NCBI GenBank assembly: GCA_964640225.1
Contig: CAZXFI010000013.1
Coordinates: forward strand, 1 to 24,296
Reading direction: 5' to 3'
Length of the DNA: 24,296 nucleotides
DNA from: JAGLWW01 sp964640225
GTDB taxonomy: Archaea; Aenigmatarchaeota; Aenigmatarchaeia; PWEA01; JAGHBM01
Part shown: positions 1-7,359 of the stretch, in pieces
Layout: each line of letters opens with the position of its first letter
Position numbering within the stretch: the first letter of the stretch is position 1
Position numbers and translations under genes: made by a program
Notes under the pieces: model-generated
What the model saw: only the letters and a program-made list of their open reading frames with translations
The model's database searches: none
What the model was told of the DNA's origin: nothing

Positions 1-2
1 TT

Positions 3-974
3 TTTGAGGCAGGGGTCGGCAGCCTTGTCAACAAGCTCCACCTCAGCAGAAGGAGATATACGCTTTTCTTCGGGGACTTGATTGCAGAATACTTTAAAGA
101 ATGTGAAAAGAGCGGTTTTGGAAATGAAATGGCAGAGCTGGGACAAAAGTGGGTTTTTTTGTGCCTTAAAAACCTAGTACCCAACACCCTGAAAAAACTG
201 CCCTCCTTGTTTTTTCTTAATAACATAATGAAAAATACCTGGAAAAACATGGGTCTGGTGGATGACTTCCTTGCGGAAAAGGAAGCCAATAACGTAAAAA
301 TAAAAACCAAAAACGAAGGGCTCACGGAACTAATTGGAAAGAACAACTTCATGGTTGGTTTTTATATGGGGGAACTTAACTTTGTTTTTGATTCCCGGAT
401 AGTTTGCCTTGATTCGTTGCAGAAAAAACATTTCTGTCAATACGATTACAAAATAACTAAGGACAAATTCTTTATAGAATCAAAAGAAAAAATATTATAC
501 AAAAAACTAAATTCCATACCAAAAATAAAGGGATTTACCTTAAAAGATGCTATCTCCAAGAAAATTTTTAATTTAAAGAAAAATAACCAACTATACTTTA
601 GAAATAAAATAATCTATCCTGTAGAAAGCACTATTCTTCATCTGGTAAGCAACAAAGGAATAAAGATGGAAAAAGTGCCTTCCATTTCTTATAATTATTT
701 CAAAGAACTTGTAAAAGAATCTTCGGAAAAGGAAAAACTCCTTTTACTTAAAAATCTTCTACAGACCATGGGATGGGGCATAGTAAATATATTCTACAGC
801 AGAGGTGAAATAAAAATAGTTATTAAAAACCCTCCGTACGGTTTTCAAACTGAAAAAGATAACTGGAATTTTCTTGTAAAAATGATACTAGGTTATTTGT
901 GGTTGATAAGAAAAGAAATAAAAATTAAAAACGTGATGGAAAGTTACAAAAATTTAGTTATAGACTTCGCATAG
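3..974 (+). CDS. V4R-like domain protein, 5' partial (cut by window edge)
   Basis: The first possible start codon inside the window is TTG at 78, but the same frame is open back to position 3 and reads as protein (including YTLFFGDLIAEYF). The gene therefore begins outside the window and TTG 78 is internal. There is no signal peptide in the visible part. The C-terminal stretch with MGWGIVNI, then IKNPPYGFQTEKDNW and a hydrophobic helix, and a similar middle stretch ending in FCQYDYKI, look like V4R (4-vinyl-reductase-like, small-molecule-binding) domains. This match is by eye only; no catalytic function can be assigned. The gene is clearly more AT-rich and lysine-rich than the genes beyond 4 kb. 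Its last 21 bases overlap the 3' end of the convergent radical SAM gene, so the two transcripts run into each other. I am sure it is a real gene, less sure of the family. Confidence 0.75.
   Translation, partial: FEAGVGSLVNKLHLSRRRYTLFFGDLIAEYFKECEKSGFGNEMAELGQKWVFLCLKNLVPNTLKKLPSLFFLNNIMKNTWKNMGLVDDFLAEKEANNVKIKTKNEGLTELIGKNNFMVGFYMGELNFVFDSRIVCLDSLQKKHFCQYDYKITKDKFFIESKEKILYKKLNSIPKIKGFTLKDAISKKIFNLKKNNQLYFRNKIIYPVESTILHLVSNKGIKMEKVPSISYNYFKELVKESSEKEKLLLLKNLLQTMGWGIVNIFYSRGEIKIVIKNPPYGFQTEKDNWNFLVKMILGYLWLIRKEIKIKNVMESYKNLVIDFA
910..924 (-). terminator. T-rich terminator of the minus-strand HMGL-UbiA-rSAM operon
   Basis: On the minus strand this reads TTTTTATTTCTTTTC, 30-44 bases past the radical SAM stop codon. 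U-rich tracts are the usual archaeal termination signal. The identical 15-mer occurs at 11699-11713 behind another minus-strand gene. Here it lies inside the coding sequence of the convergent gene. Confidence 0.5.
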
Positions 975-2003
975 ATAATCTATTTTTTTTGGTGGTATCT
1001 CCCTTCTAACAAGACATGCCCCCTTGCAATTTTCAAAAAGGTTGCAATTAATGCATCTTGAGGGAAAGCCTTTTTTTTCCATATATTCGTTTACCCTAAT
1101 CCTGTGAAATTTTTCCAAATCCTGACCATTCATGTCAGTGAAAATGTTGTAAAGAGAATCCCTTTTGGCGGCACAGAAAAAAACATCGCCACTGTAAGAT
1201 ACAGGGAGGTAAGCACCTTTTGTGGCTATACAAAAGCCCCCGGAAACTTCAAGGTTTGTTTCACGCTTTCCCGGAAATAGCGGATCTCCGGATTCTATAT
1301 GAATTGCCCCGTTTTCATAAGCGAACTTGTCTAATTTTTTCAGGGTTTCTATGTAACTTATAGGTCTGATGTCCTCCTTCCCTTTGCCGAAACCCACGGG
1401 CATCATGTCCCATGTCCTGCACCTTTTTGCTCCCAGGCTTCTTCCGAGCTTGAAAATATCAAATATTTCTTCCTCATTGTATTTTGCCAGCACGGTTTGG
1501 GAAACCGGCGTAAGTCCCGCCTCGCTGGCATTCTTCAAGGCCTTCAAGGCTCTGTGAAAGGAGCCTTTCATGCCTCTTGCTTCGTCATGCTTCCTGGGGT
1601 CTATGCTGTCTATGTTTGTCTGCACCTGCGAAAGGCCCAGTTTTTTTAATTCCAAGGCTAGTTTTTTTGTCAAAAGATATCCATTTGTGTTCATATGGAC
1701 TATGAGTCCCTGGTCTTTTGAAAATTTAACAGCCTCTTTCAAGTGTGGATAAAGCGTGGGCTCTCCTCCTGAAAGGGTTATCTGCTTCAGGCCGGCTTCC
1801 GAGAGTCTTGTTACCAGGCACTTGAAATTTCCAATACTCATATGGTTGGGAGTTGAGCCGGAACTGGCATAACACCACTTGCAGTTGAAGTTGCAGGCAT
1901 CCGTGACCTCTATAACGGACCAGACTATAGAGCCGCTTTTTTTAAACTCTCTTGTTTTTTTTCTTGAGTCGGTCTCTTCCCAGTCAAAGGTAACCATACA
2001 CAT
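954..2003 (-). CDS. Radical SAM / SPASM domain enzyme
   Basis: A 349-residue soluble radical SAM enzyme. The 4Fe-4S/SAM site is C37-X3-C41-X2-C44 (CNFNCKWC), followed by the SAM-contacting SGGEP at 78-82. The C-terminus has the full SPASM layout for auxiliary Fe-S clusters: C258-X13-G-X4-C277, then C317-X2-C320-X5-C326-X3-C330, then C345. SPASM enzymes typically modify peptides or proteins (sactipeptide maturases, anSME), and some act on tetrapyrroles; the substrate here is unknown. The frame can extend to a TTG at 2027. I chose ATG 2003 because GGTGGGG lies 8 bases before it and it starts 2 bases after the UbiA stop. It is the last gene of a three-gene operon and probably depends on translation of the gene before it. 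No small peptide substrate gene was seen next to it. The family is firm, the role open. Confidence 0.9.
   Translation of the reverse strand: MCMVTFDWEETDSRKKTREFKKSGSIVWSVIEVTDACNFNCKWCYASSGSTPNHMSIGNFKCLVTRLSEAGLKQITLSGGEPTLYPHLKEAVKFSKDQGLIVHMNTNGYLLTKKLALELKKLGLSQVQTNIDSIDPRKHDEARGMKGSFHRALKALKNASEAGLTPVSQTVLAKYNEEEIFDIFKLGRSLGAKRCRTWDMMPVGFGKGKEDIRPISYIETLKKLDKFAYENGAIHIESGDPLFPGKRETNLEVSGGFCIATKGAYLPVSYSGDVFFCAAKRDSLYNIFTDMNGQDLEKFHRIRVNEYMEKKGFPSRCINCNLFENCKGACLVRREIPPKKIDYLCEVYN
983..990 (+). terminator. T8 tract ending the left-edge gene transcript
   Basis: Eight consecutive T residues begin 9 bases past the stop of the plus-strand gene, fitting an archaeal poly-U terminator. There is no hairpin. 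The tract lies inside the 3' end of the convergent radical SAM gene. Confidence 0.5.
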
Positions 2004-2005
2004 TC

Positions 2006-2791
2006 TTATATCCCCACCACAAGCCAAATAGCCAGAAATACGAAAGACAGCCCCTCACAAGAATGTGCAAGGGTAGGTTTGTTTTTAATTAAAAAATATA
2101 TCATCACCATCGTGAAAGGCAGCAAAATTATGAACCCCGAGAAAAAAAGTATCGTAAAAGAGAACAGGCTTAGAAAAGCGAAAACTAGTTTTTTGCAATT
2201 GTCGTAACCTAGGGAAACAGGAAGAGTTCTTATGTTGCTCAGCCTGTCGCCCTCATAATCTCTCAAGTCTGATATAAGGCTGGCGATGAAAATAAAAAAT
2301 GATATCAGAATGTAGTACTCCACGGTCTCGTAGGCAATGCTTGAAGCGCCCAGTAGAAAAACCAAGCTTACTCCAAAGCCGGAATAAATATTTTTTACAA
2401 GAAAATATTTTTTTAGCTTAAAAAAAGAGTATATTACGCTTACCAAAACTCCAAGAAGATAAAACGTAACCGAGATAAACGATAGGAAGGTGGAAAAATA
2501 GAAACCCACAAGAAAAAACAAAGCTATAATAAGATAACTTCCTTTTTTAAGCACGAAAGGATTAAACCCCTTCCTGTTGACAAGGTCTTCTTCTTTGTCA
2601 GTCATGTTATTATAGGCATATGCACCAGCCACGGCAAAAAAACAGGATAACACAACGAAAATAAGCTGGGAGGAAACAGAGTTTAAAAGCAAGTATCCTA
2701 TTACTCCTATAGAGGTAAGAAAAAGGCATATCCTGAGTCTGACAAAACCGAAAAAATCCTCATATTTCAAGAGAATCACCCCAGAAGCCAT
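2006..2791 (-). CDS. UbiA-family membrane prenyltransferase
   Basis: An integral membrane protein of 261 residues, almost entirely hydrophobic helices, as expected for the eight- or nine-helix UbiA fold. Both Mg-diphosphate motifs are present. The first is N61-N-M-T-D65-K-E-E-D69-L-V-N72, with Asn in place of the usual first Asp. The second is D175-L-R-D178-Y-E-G-D182 followed by TLPVSLG. UbiA enzymes move a polyprenyl group from its diphosphate to an acceptor; archaeal members include DGGGP synthase of lipid biosynthesis. Subfamily and acceptor cannot be read from the motifs. The 5' end overlaps the upstream synthase gene by 32 bases. A TTG at 2770 is an alternative start: it is preceded at short spacing by GGGGTGAT, while ATG 2791 has no visible ribosome site. 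Confidence 0.88.
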   Translation of the reverse strand: MASGVILLKYEDFFGFVRLRICLFLTSIGVIGYLLLNSVSSQLIFVVLSCFFAVAGAYAYNNMTDKEEDLVNRKGFNPFVLKKGSYLIIALFFLVGFYFSTFLSFISVTFYLLGVLVSVIYSFFKLKKYFLVKNIYSGFGVSLVFLLGASSIAYETVEYYILISFFIFIASLISDLRDYEGDRLSNIRTLPVSLGYDNCKKLVFAFLSLFSFTILFFSGFIILLPFTMVMIYFLIKNKPTLAHSCEGLSFVFLAIWLVVGI

Positions 2792-3896
2792 TTTTTAAAT
2801 AATCATGCATTTCGGTCTCTGAGAGGCATTTCTTGTTTTCCTGTGAAAATTTTTTTATCCTAGACAACATGACCCTTATTTCCCTATCTGACTTTTTTGA
2901 ACCACCAAGCATGTATCTTATGGCGGAACTGCCTCTATGTTTGCCGAACAGAAATTTTGTTTTCGGGCCTATTGTTCTGGGGTCAAAGTTTTCATACATC
3001 CTGGGATTCTTCATCATGCCATCTATATGTATGCCGCTTTCATGGGCGAAAGCGTTTTCGCCTACAAGAGGCTTGTGCCTTTGAAGTTCCACGCCCGAAT
3101 ACTTTCTCACTAAATCGCATATTTCCTTTATTTTTTTGAAATCCAGTTTCAGTTCAACTTGATAAAGATACCGGAGAGCCAGACAAACCTCTTCAATGGG
3201 GGCGTTACCGGCTCTCTCACCTATTCCTATAAAAGTTCCAGTGAAACCACTTGCCCCGCCTTCAATAGCTGCCAGTGTGTTAGCGGTGGCCATTCCGAAA
3301 TCGTTGTGAGAATGGGCGGCTAGTTTACACCTGCATTTTTTACAGAGTTTCCTGAAAAGTTCACGTGTCTGAAAAGGAGTGAGACATCCCAAAGTATCAG
3401 CGGGATAAAAATATTCTATGTATCTGGAAATTCTTTCGGAAAAATCAAGAAGGTAATTCCTATCTGACCTCGTTGCGTCCTCAGTCGCAAAATCTATCTT
3501 GACGCCATAATCTTTGGCAAAATCTATCATTTCCAAGGCTCTCTGAAGATTCTCTTCTCTGGTTATTTTTAATTTATGTTCAAGATGCAAGTCAGAAACC
3601 GGGGTAAAAAGCATTATTCTGTCCACGCCACTTTCCACGGTTTTTTTTATGTGCTCTTTCTTTAGCATACAGGCAGAACCTATTTCTGCCTTGAGACCTA
3701 AATTTGAAATTCTTTTCACGAGAGCGGCTTCAGAATCAGAAACAGAAGGCATGGTTTTTATTACGTCACAGCCGAACTCAGAGGACTTTATGGCTAACTC
3801 TATCTTTTCCTCGGGACTGAAGACGACCCCCGGCATCTGTTCCCCGTCCCTCAAGGTAGTGTCAAAAATCTTTATACTGGAACTTGCCCCCCACAT
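2760..3896 (-). CDS. 2-isopropylmalate/homocitrate/citramalate synthase family enzyme
   Basis: This HMGL-like TIM-barrel enzyme (378 residues) condenses acetyl-CoA with a 2-oxo acid. Visible are DTTLRDGEQ at 12-20 (catalytic Arg16 and metal-binding Asp17), EDATR near 139-143, the metal-binding HSHNDFG at 195-201, GIGERAGN at 224-231 and HESGIHIDG. The chain stops soon after the GKHRG segment, so the C-terminal leucine-feedback domain of LeuA is absent. That length fits the NifV/AksA (homocitrate synthase) type better than LeuA, but substrate choice (oxoglutarate, oxoisovalerate or pyruvate) cannot be settled by reading. No other leucine or lysine pathway genes are nearby, which argues for a special-purpose role with the UbiA and radical SAM genes behind it. 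The message is probably leaderless from ATG 3896. Confidence 0.88.
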   Translation of the reverse strand: MWGASSSIKIFDTTLRDGEQMPGVVFSPEEKIELAIKSSEFGCDVIKTMPSVSDSEAALVKRISNLGLKAEIGSACMLKKEHIKKTVESGVDRIMLFTPVSDLHLEHKLKITREENLQRALEMIDFAKDYGVKIDFATEDATRSDRNYLLDFSERISRYIEYFYPADTLGCLTPFQTRELFRKLCKKCRCKLAAHSHNDFGMATANTLAAIEGGASGFTGTFIGIGERAGNAPIEEVCLALRYLYQVELKLDFKKIKEICDLVRKYSGVELQRHKPLVGENAFAHESGIHIDGMMKNPRMYENFDPRTIGPKTKFLFGKHRGSSAIRYMLGGSKKSDREIRVMLSRIKKFSQENKKCLSETEMHDYLKNGFWGDSLEI

Positions 3897-3916
3897 CTGA
3901 TTCTATATTGTATATA

Positions 3917-3926
3917 CTTATATATA
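3917..3926 (-). promoter_or_regulatory. Box A/TATA promoter of the HMGL-UbiA-rSAM operon
   Basis: On the minus strand this reads TATATATAAG. It is centred about 26 bases before the synthase ATG, the normal archaeal TATA-to-start distance. Transcription would begin at or next to the ATG, giving a leaderless message. No ribosome site precedes that ATG, in agreement. Confidence 0.6.
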
Positions 3927-3963
3927 TTATTTTTACTTTTATATGAAAATGTTTAAACAAAAA

Positions 3964-3979
3964 GGTTATTAATATAACC
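3964..3979. promoter_or_regulatory. Inverted repeat, candidate operator in divergent promoter region
   Basis: GGTTAT-TAAT-ATAACC is a perfect 6-base inverted repeat with a 4-base spacer. It lies between the divergent synthase operon and pcm gene. Its centre (TTATTAATATAA) could itself be box A for pcm, so a bound dimeric regulator would block that promoter. Function is inferred from position and symmetry only. Confidence 0.4.
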
Positions 3980-4016
3980 ATTTTAATTATTTAAGGGGGT
4001 TTGTGGTGATGAAATA

Positions 4017-4667
4017 ATGGCCATGAACTCTAATTTTAATCTGATAGAAAAGCTCAGGAGGGACATGCTGAAAAACAGGCAACTGGAAAGGGCCCTTTTA
4101 GAAGTACCCAGAGAATTTTTTGTTCCCGAGGAATATCGCAAAGAGGCTTACGTTGACTGCTCAATTCCCATAGGCCATGAGCAATACATCTGCAAGCCTT
4201 CAAGCGTTGTGTTGATGACCGAACTGGCTGACGTTAAAAAGGGGCAGAAGGTCCTGGAAATAGGCACCGGTTCGGGGTGGCACACCTGCCTGCTGAGCCG
4301 CATGGTGGGGGAATCCGGAAAGGTTTTTACGATAGAAATATGCGAGCCGCTCATAGACTTTGCCAGAAAAAGCATAAGGAAGAACGGGCTGGGAAACATA
4401 ACAATAATACACGGGGACGGAACCCTGGGCATAAAGGAAAAAGGCCCTTTTGACAGGATACTGGTGACAGCGGCCGCCCCGGAAATACCAAAGCCGCTTG
4501 AGGAGCAGCTTAAGAAAAGGGGGAAGGTCGTAGCCCCGGTGGGGAATCTTTACACCCAGCAGATAATACAGTATGAAAAAACAAGGGAACTGAACGAAAG
4601 GCAGACCGAGGGCTACTTCAGGATAGACCCGCTTAGAGGGAGATACGGTTTTAGGGGGTGGTGGTAA
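4017..4667 (+). CDS. pcm: Protein-L-isoaspartate O-methyltransferase, divergent copy
   Basis: A soluble SAM-dependent methyltransferase of 216 residues, full family length. It has the SAM-binding motif VLEIGTGSGW followed by an acidic VFTIE strand, then PFDRILVTAAAPEIP and GKVVAPVG, all PCMT hallmarks. PCMT repairs isoaspartate in aged proteins. The substrate loop is unusual: where the family has GQTISxP, this copy reads GHEQYICKP. Its activity or substrate may therefore differ from the second copy at 18001-18651, which keeps the standard loop. ATG 4017 is supported by GTGGTGAT ending 6 bases before it; a second ATG lies two codons further in. It is transcribed divergently from the synthase operon and is followed by a short gap with the promoter of the signalling operon. 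Confidence 0.92.
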   Translation: MAMNSNFNLIEKLRRDMLKNRQLERALLEVPREFFVPEEYRKEAYVDCSIPIGHEQYICKPSSVVLMTELADVKKGQKVLEIGTGSGWHTCLLSRMVGESGKVFTIEICEPLIDFARKSIRKNGLGNITIIHGDGTLGIKEKGPFDRILVTAAAPEIPKPLEEQLKKRGKVVAPVGNLYTQQIIQYEKTRELNERQTEGYFRIDPLRGRYGFRGWW

Positions 4668-4723
4668 AAGTTTTAAATTGTAAACAAAAATAATAATACA
4701 GTTTCATTTTTAAACCAATATTA

Positions 4724-4729
4724 TTTAAA
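4724..4729 (+). promoter_or_regulatory. Box A-like promoter of the signalling operon
   Basis: TTTAAA within TTATTTAAAC lies about 28 bases before ATG 4755. This is the spacing expected for a leaderless or near-leaderless archaeal transcript. A second candidate, TTTTTAAACC, lies about 15 bases further upstream. Confidence 0.45.
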
Positions 4730-4777
4730 CTCTTAAATTCAATTTAGTTTGGATATGAAAAGGGAGGCGGAGCAACT

Positions 4778-5338
4778 ATTTTTAAACTTAACAAAAACGA
4801 GAAAAAGACCTTGAAATTCTTGCTGAAAAACTCCAGAGTCACGGATAGTGAGATAGCCTCGCAGCTGAAAATATCAAGCCAGGCCGTCGGGAAGATAAGG
4901 AGGAAGCTTGAGAAAACCGTGATAGACTCTTACACGCTCAATCTGGACTACTACAAGCTGGGCGTGAGGATATTCGCAATATCAATAGCAAAGCTCACCA
5001 AAGAGGGGATGGACAGGGGAGAGCTGGAGGTGGAGGATTATCTTCTGAAGAACCCACACATAGTAAACGTCTACAGGATACCAAAGGGCAGTTCCTCCCA
5101 TATAATTCTTTACGGCTTTCAGGACATGAACGAGCTGGACGATTTTTTCCATTCTTCGGAGATGAAGGAGAACCTTCACAATTACATAGAAACCCAGGAA
5201 CTGTTCACTTTTTCCCACAACAGCCTTATAAAGAACAGCCCTATGCAGCTTTTTTACAAGGCAATAGATAACATTGGAGATTCAAGAGACCCGGAGATAA
5301 AATTCAGCGAGCTGGAAAAATTCAAAAGGAGATTGTGA
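4778..5338 (+). CDS. Lrp/AsnC-like winged-HTH regulator, 5' end frame-disrupted
   Basis: The N-terminal helix-turn-helix (RVTDSEIASQLKISSQAVGKI then RRKLE) is typical of Lrp/AsnC regulators. A longer C-terminal part could be a RAM-like effector domain, although it is poorly conserved by eye. The only ordinary start in frame, TTG 4811, cuts HTH helix 1 in half. The residues just before it (FKLNKNEKKT) complete that helix, so coding clearly begins earlier. No ATG, GTG or TTG exists there; the frame could start at ATT 4778. The better explanation is that ATG 4755 is the true start and one T is missing from the T5 run at 4779-4783, giving MKREAEQLF joined to FKLNKN. It is the first gene of the operon, and its TGA overlaps the next ATG by one base. 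Probably a local regulator. Confidence 0.75.
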   Translation: MFKLNKNEKKTLKFLLKNSRVTDSEIASQLKISSQAVGKIRRKLEKTVIDSYTLNLDYYKLGVRIFAISIAKLTKEGMDRGELEVEDYLLKNPHIVNVYRIPKGSSSHIILYGFQDMNELDDFFHSSEMKENLHNYIETQELFTFSHNSLIKNSPMQLFYKAIDNIGDSRDPEIKFSELEKFKRRL

Positions 5339-7359
5339 TGAAAAGTGGGGACTCCAGAAAACTCTCTTCTCATAAAAAGGACTTTCAGCTTATTTTCAAT
5401 TCTTCTCGGGAAATGATTCTTTATCTGGACCGGCTGGGAAGGATAACGGAAATAAACAGGGCGGGCCTCAAGTTCTCGGGGTTTTCAAGGAAAGATATTC
5501 TGGGCAGGGAATTCTGGAAAATTCCCGGGGCGTTCTCCAGGAAAAACCTGAAAAATTACATGAAGGTTTTCAAAAACTCGCTGAAAGGGGAGAAAACCGA
5601 AAAATTCACCGGGGAGGTCACGGACAGCAGGGGGAACGTGCACTCAATGGAGTTTAGCGTGTATCCCCTGAAGAAGGGGAAGCAAGTGGAAAAAATTCTT
5701 GTTATAGCAAATGATTTTACCGAAAGGGGAGAAATTCTCAAAGAACTTGGCGGGTTAAATAAAAAATACGCGAGCATAATTGAGAAATCCCCTGTGGGAA
5801 TAGTAATAATGGACGGCAGGGGGGTCCTGGAGGAATGCAACAGCCTTGCCCTGGAACTCATGGGCTGCGAGGACAAGGATTGCAAGGGGAGGAAATTCCT
5901 GGAAACGGCGTCTTTTTTTCCCAAAGACCTGAAAAAATTCACGGAGCAGCTCCCTGTCCTTCTTAAAGGAGAAAATCCCGGCCCCGTAAGATTTAGGGCA
6001 AGAAGAAACGGGGATATTGTCTGGATTGAAGGCCAGGGAAGCCTTTTGAAAATTGACAATAAAACCTCTTTTATCCAGCTTATCCTGAGAGACTTCACCG
6101 AGTGCAAGAGGGAAAGGGAGAAAAACATATACCAGGCCAGTCTCATTGAGAACATATCTGACGCGATTATATCAACCGACATAAATTTCAACATAAAAAC
6201 ATGGAACCACGGGGCCGAAGTTACTTACGGCTGGAAAAGGGGCAGGGTAACCGGGAAGAACATGAACAAAGTCCTGTCCACGGAATATTACGACGGGGAT
6301 AACAGAACCCTGGTAAAGCACCTTCTGAAAGTGGATTACTGGGAAGGGGATCTTGTACAGAAAAGGGAGGGAGGGAAAAAGATAAAAATATTTTCCTCCG
6401 CCTCCGCCATAAGGGATGAACGGGGCAATGCGCTGGGGTTCGTGTTCGTAAACCGTGAGATAACCAAAAGAAAGGAGGAGGAAGAGGAACTCAAAAAAAC
6501 CAAGGAAAGGTTTCACGTGCTTGCGGACGCCACGTTTGACCTTATTTTCATACACGACAAGGGAAAAATAATTGCCACAAACCACAACTGCCCCAAAATA
6601 CTGGGATACCAGATTTCCGAAGTAACGGGCAAAAACATTCTTGATTTTGCCTCCGAGGAATCCGGGGAGGCCCTGAGAAAAAACCTAGCCGAAGACCAGG
6701 ACAGGCCCTGTGAGATAGTGATGAAAAGAAAGAACGGGACAAAATTTAACGGGGAAATTATAGGAAAACCGTATCCTTATCAGGACAAAATGGTAAGAGT
6801 CGCTTCAATAAGGGATATAACGTGGAAGAAAAAAGCCGAGGAGGAACTCAGGAAAAGCGAGGAAAAGTACAAAAAACTTGTTGAAGAATCGCCCGACAGC
6901 ATAACGACGGTCAGCAGGGAAGGGGTGGTTACCTCATGCAACGAAGCGGCTGAAAAAATGATAGGACACCCGAAAGAGAAACTTATTGGCAAGAAAATCA
7001 GCGAGCTGGAATTTATAAAAAAGGAGGACCTGGCCAGGTATCTCAGAATTTTTTCCAATATAATAAAAGGCAAGGAAAGCGGCCCCATTGAAGTGCGTTT
7101 TGTGAAAAACAGCGGGGAAACGGGAACAGCGGAAACCAAGTTCGGTGTGGTAAGGGAGAACGGGGAAATAACAGAAATCCAGGCAATATCAAGGGACGTT
7201 ACCGACAAGAAGGTCTACGAGGAAAACCTGATGCAAAAGAACAGGGAACTTGAGAAATTCAACAAGATAGCCGTGAACAGGGAACTGAAGATGATACAGC
7301 TCAAGAAAAAAATAAAAGAGCTTAAAGGGAGAAAACCTAGGAAGAGGAGGGTTAAATGA
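5338..7359 (+). CDS. Five-PAS sensor protein without kinase domain
   Basis: A soluble protein of 673 residues built from five PAS domains in tandem, at about 15-135, 141-258, 264-380, 389-500 and 505-628. Most end in the usual DIT/DFT-x-(R/K) PAC signature (NDFTERGE, RDFTECKR, REITKRKE, RDITWKKK, RDVTDKKV). The last 45 residues are a charged coiled coil with a basic end. No HisKA, HATPase, GGDEF or HTH domain follows, so signal must pass to a partner, most simply the kinase encoded next. No signal peptide or membrane helix is seen; cofactors (haem, flavin) cannot be judged from sequence. ATG 5338 overlaps the previous stop by one base and has AAGGAG before it; a GTG one codon earlier is less likely. 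Its own stop overlaps the next start as ATGA. Confidence 0.9.
   Translation: MKSGDSRKLSSHKKDFQLIFNSSREMILYLDRLGRITEINRAGLKFSGFSRKDILGREFWKIPGAFSRKNLKNYMKVFKNSLKGEKTEKFTGEVTDSRGNVHSMEFSVYPLKKGKQVEKILVIANDFTERGEILKELGGLNKKYASIIEKSPVGIVIMDGRGVLEECNSLALELMGCEDKDCKGRKFLETASFFPKDLKKFTEQLPVLLKGENPGPVRFRARRNGDIVWIEGQGSLLKIDNKTSFIQLILRDFTECKREREKNIYQASLIENISDAIISTDINFNIKTWNHGAEVTYGWKRGRVTGKNMNKVLSTEYYDGDNRTLVKHLLKVDYWEGDLVQKREGGKKIKIFSSASAIRDERGNALGFVFVNREITKRKEEEEELKKTKERFHVLADATFDLIFIHDKGKIIATNHNCPKILGYQISEVTGKNILDFASEESGEALRKNLAEDQDRPCEIVMKRKNGTKFNGEIIGKPYPYQDKMVRVASIRDITWKKKAEEELRKSEEKYKKLVEESPDSITTVSREGVVTSCNEAAEKMIGHPKEKLIGKKISELEFIKKEDLARYLRIFSNIIKGKESGPIEVRFVKNSGETGTAETKFGVVRENGEITEIQAISRDVTDKKVYEENLMQKNRELEKFNKIAVNRELKMIQLKKKIKELKGRKPRKRRVK

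Noticed and set aside
78..80. TTG as the start of the first gene
   Set aside because: The frame stays open to position 3 and codes for protein-like sequence; the gene is cut by the edge.
954..2003. Radical SAM gene as tetraether lipid synthase
   Set aside because: At 349 residues with a SPASM cysteine pattern it is too short and lacks the extra N-terminal region of that family.
4777..4784. Programmed -1 frameshift at A-TTT-TTA in the Lrp-like gene
   Set aside because: The heptamer does not meet the X-XXY-YYZ rule and no downstream hairpin is evident; a missing T or ATT start explains it more simply.
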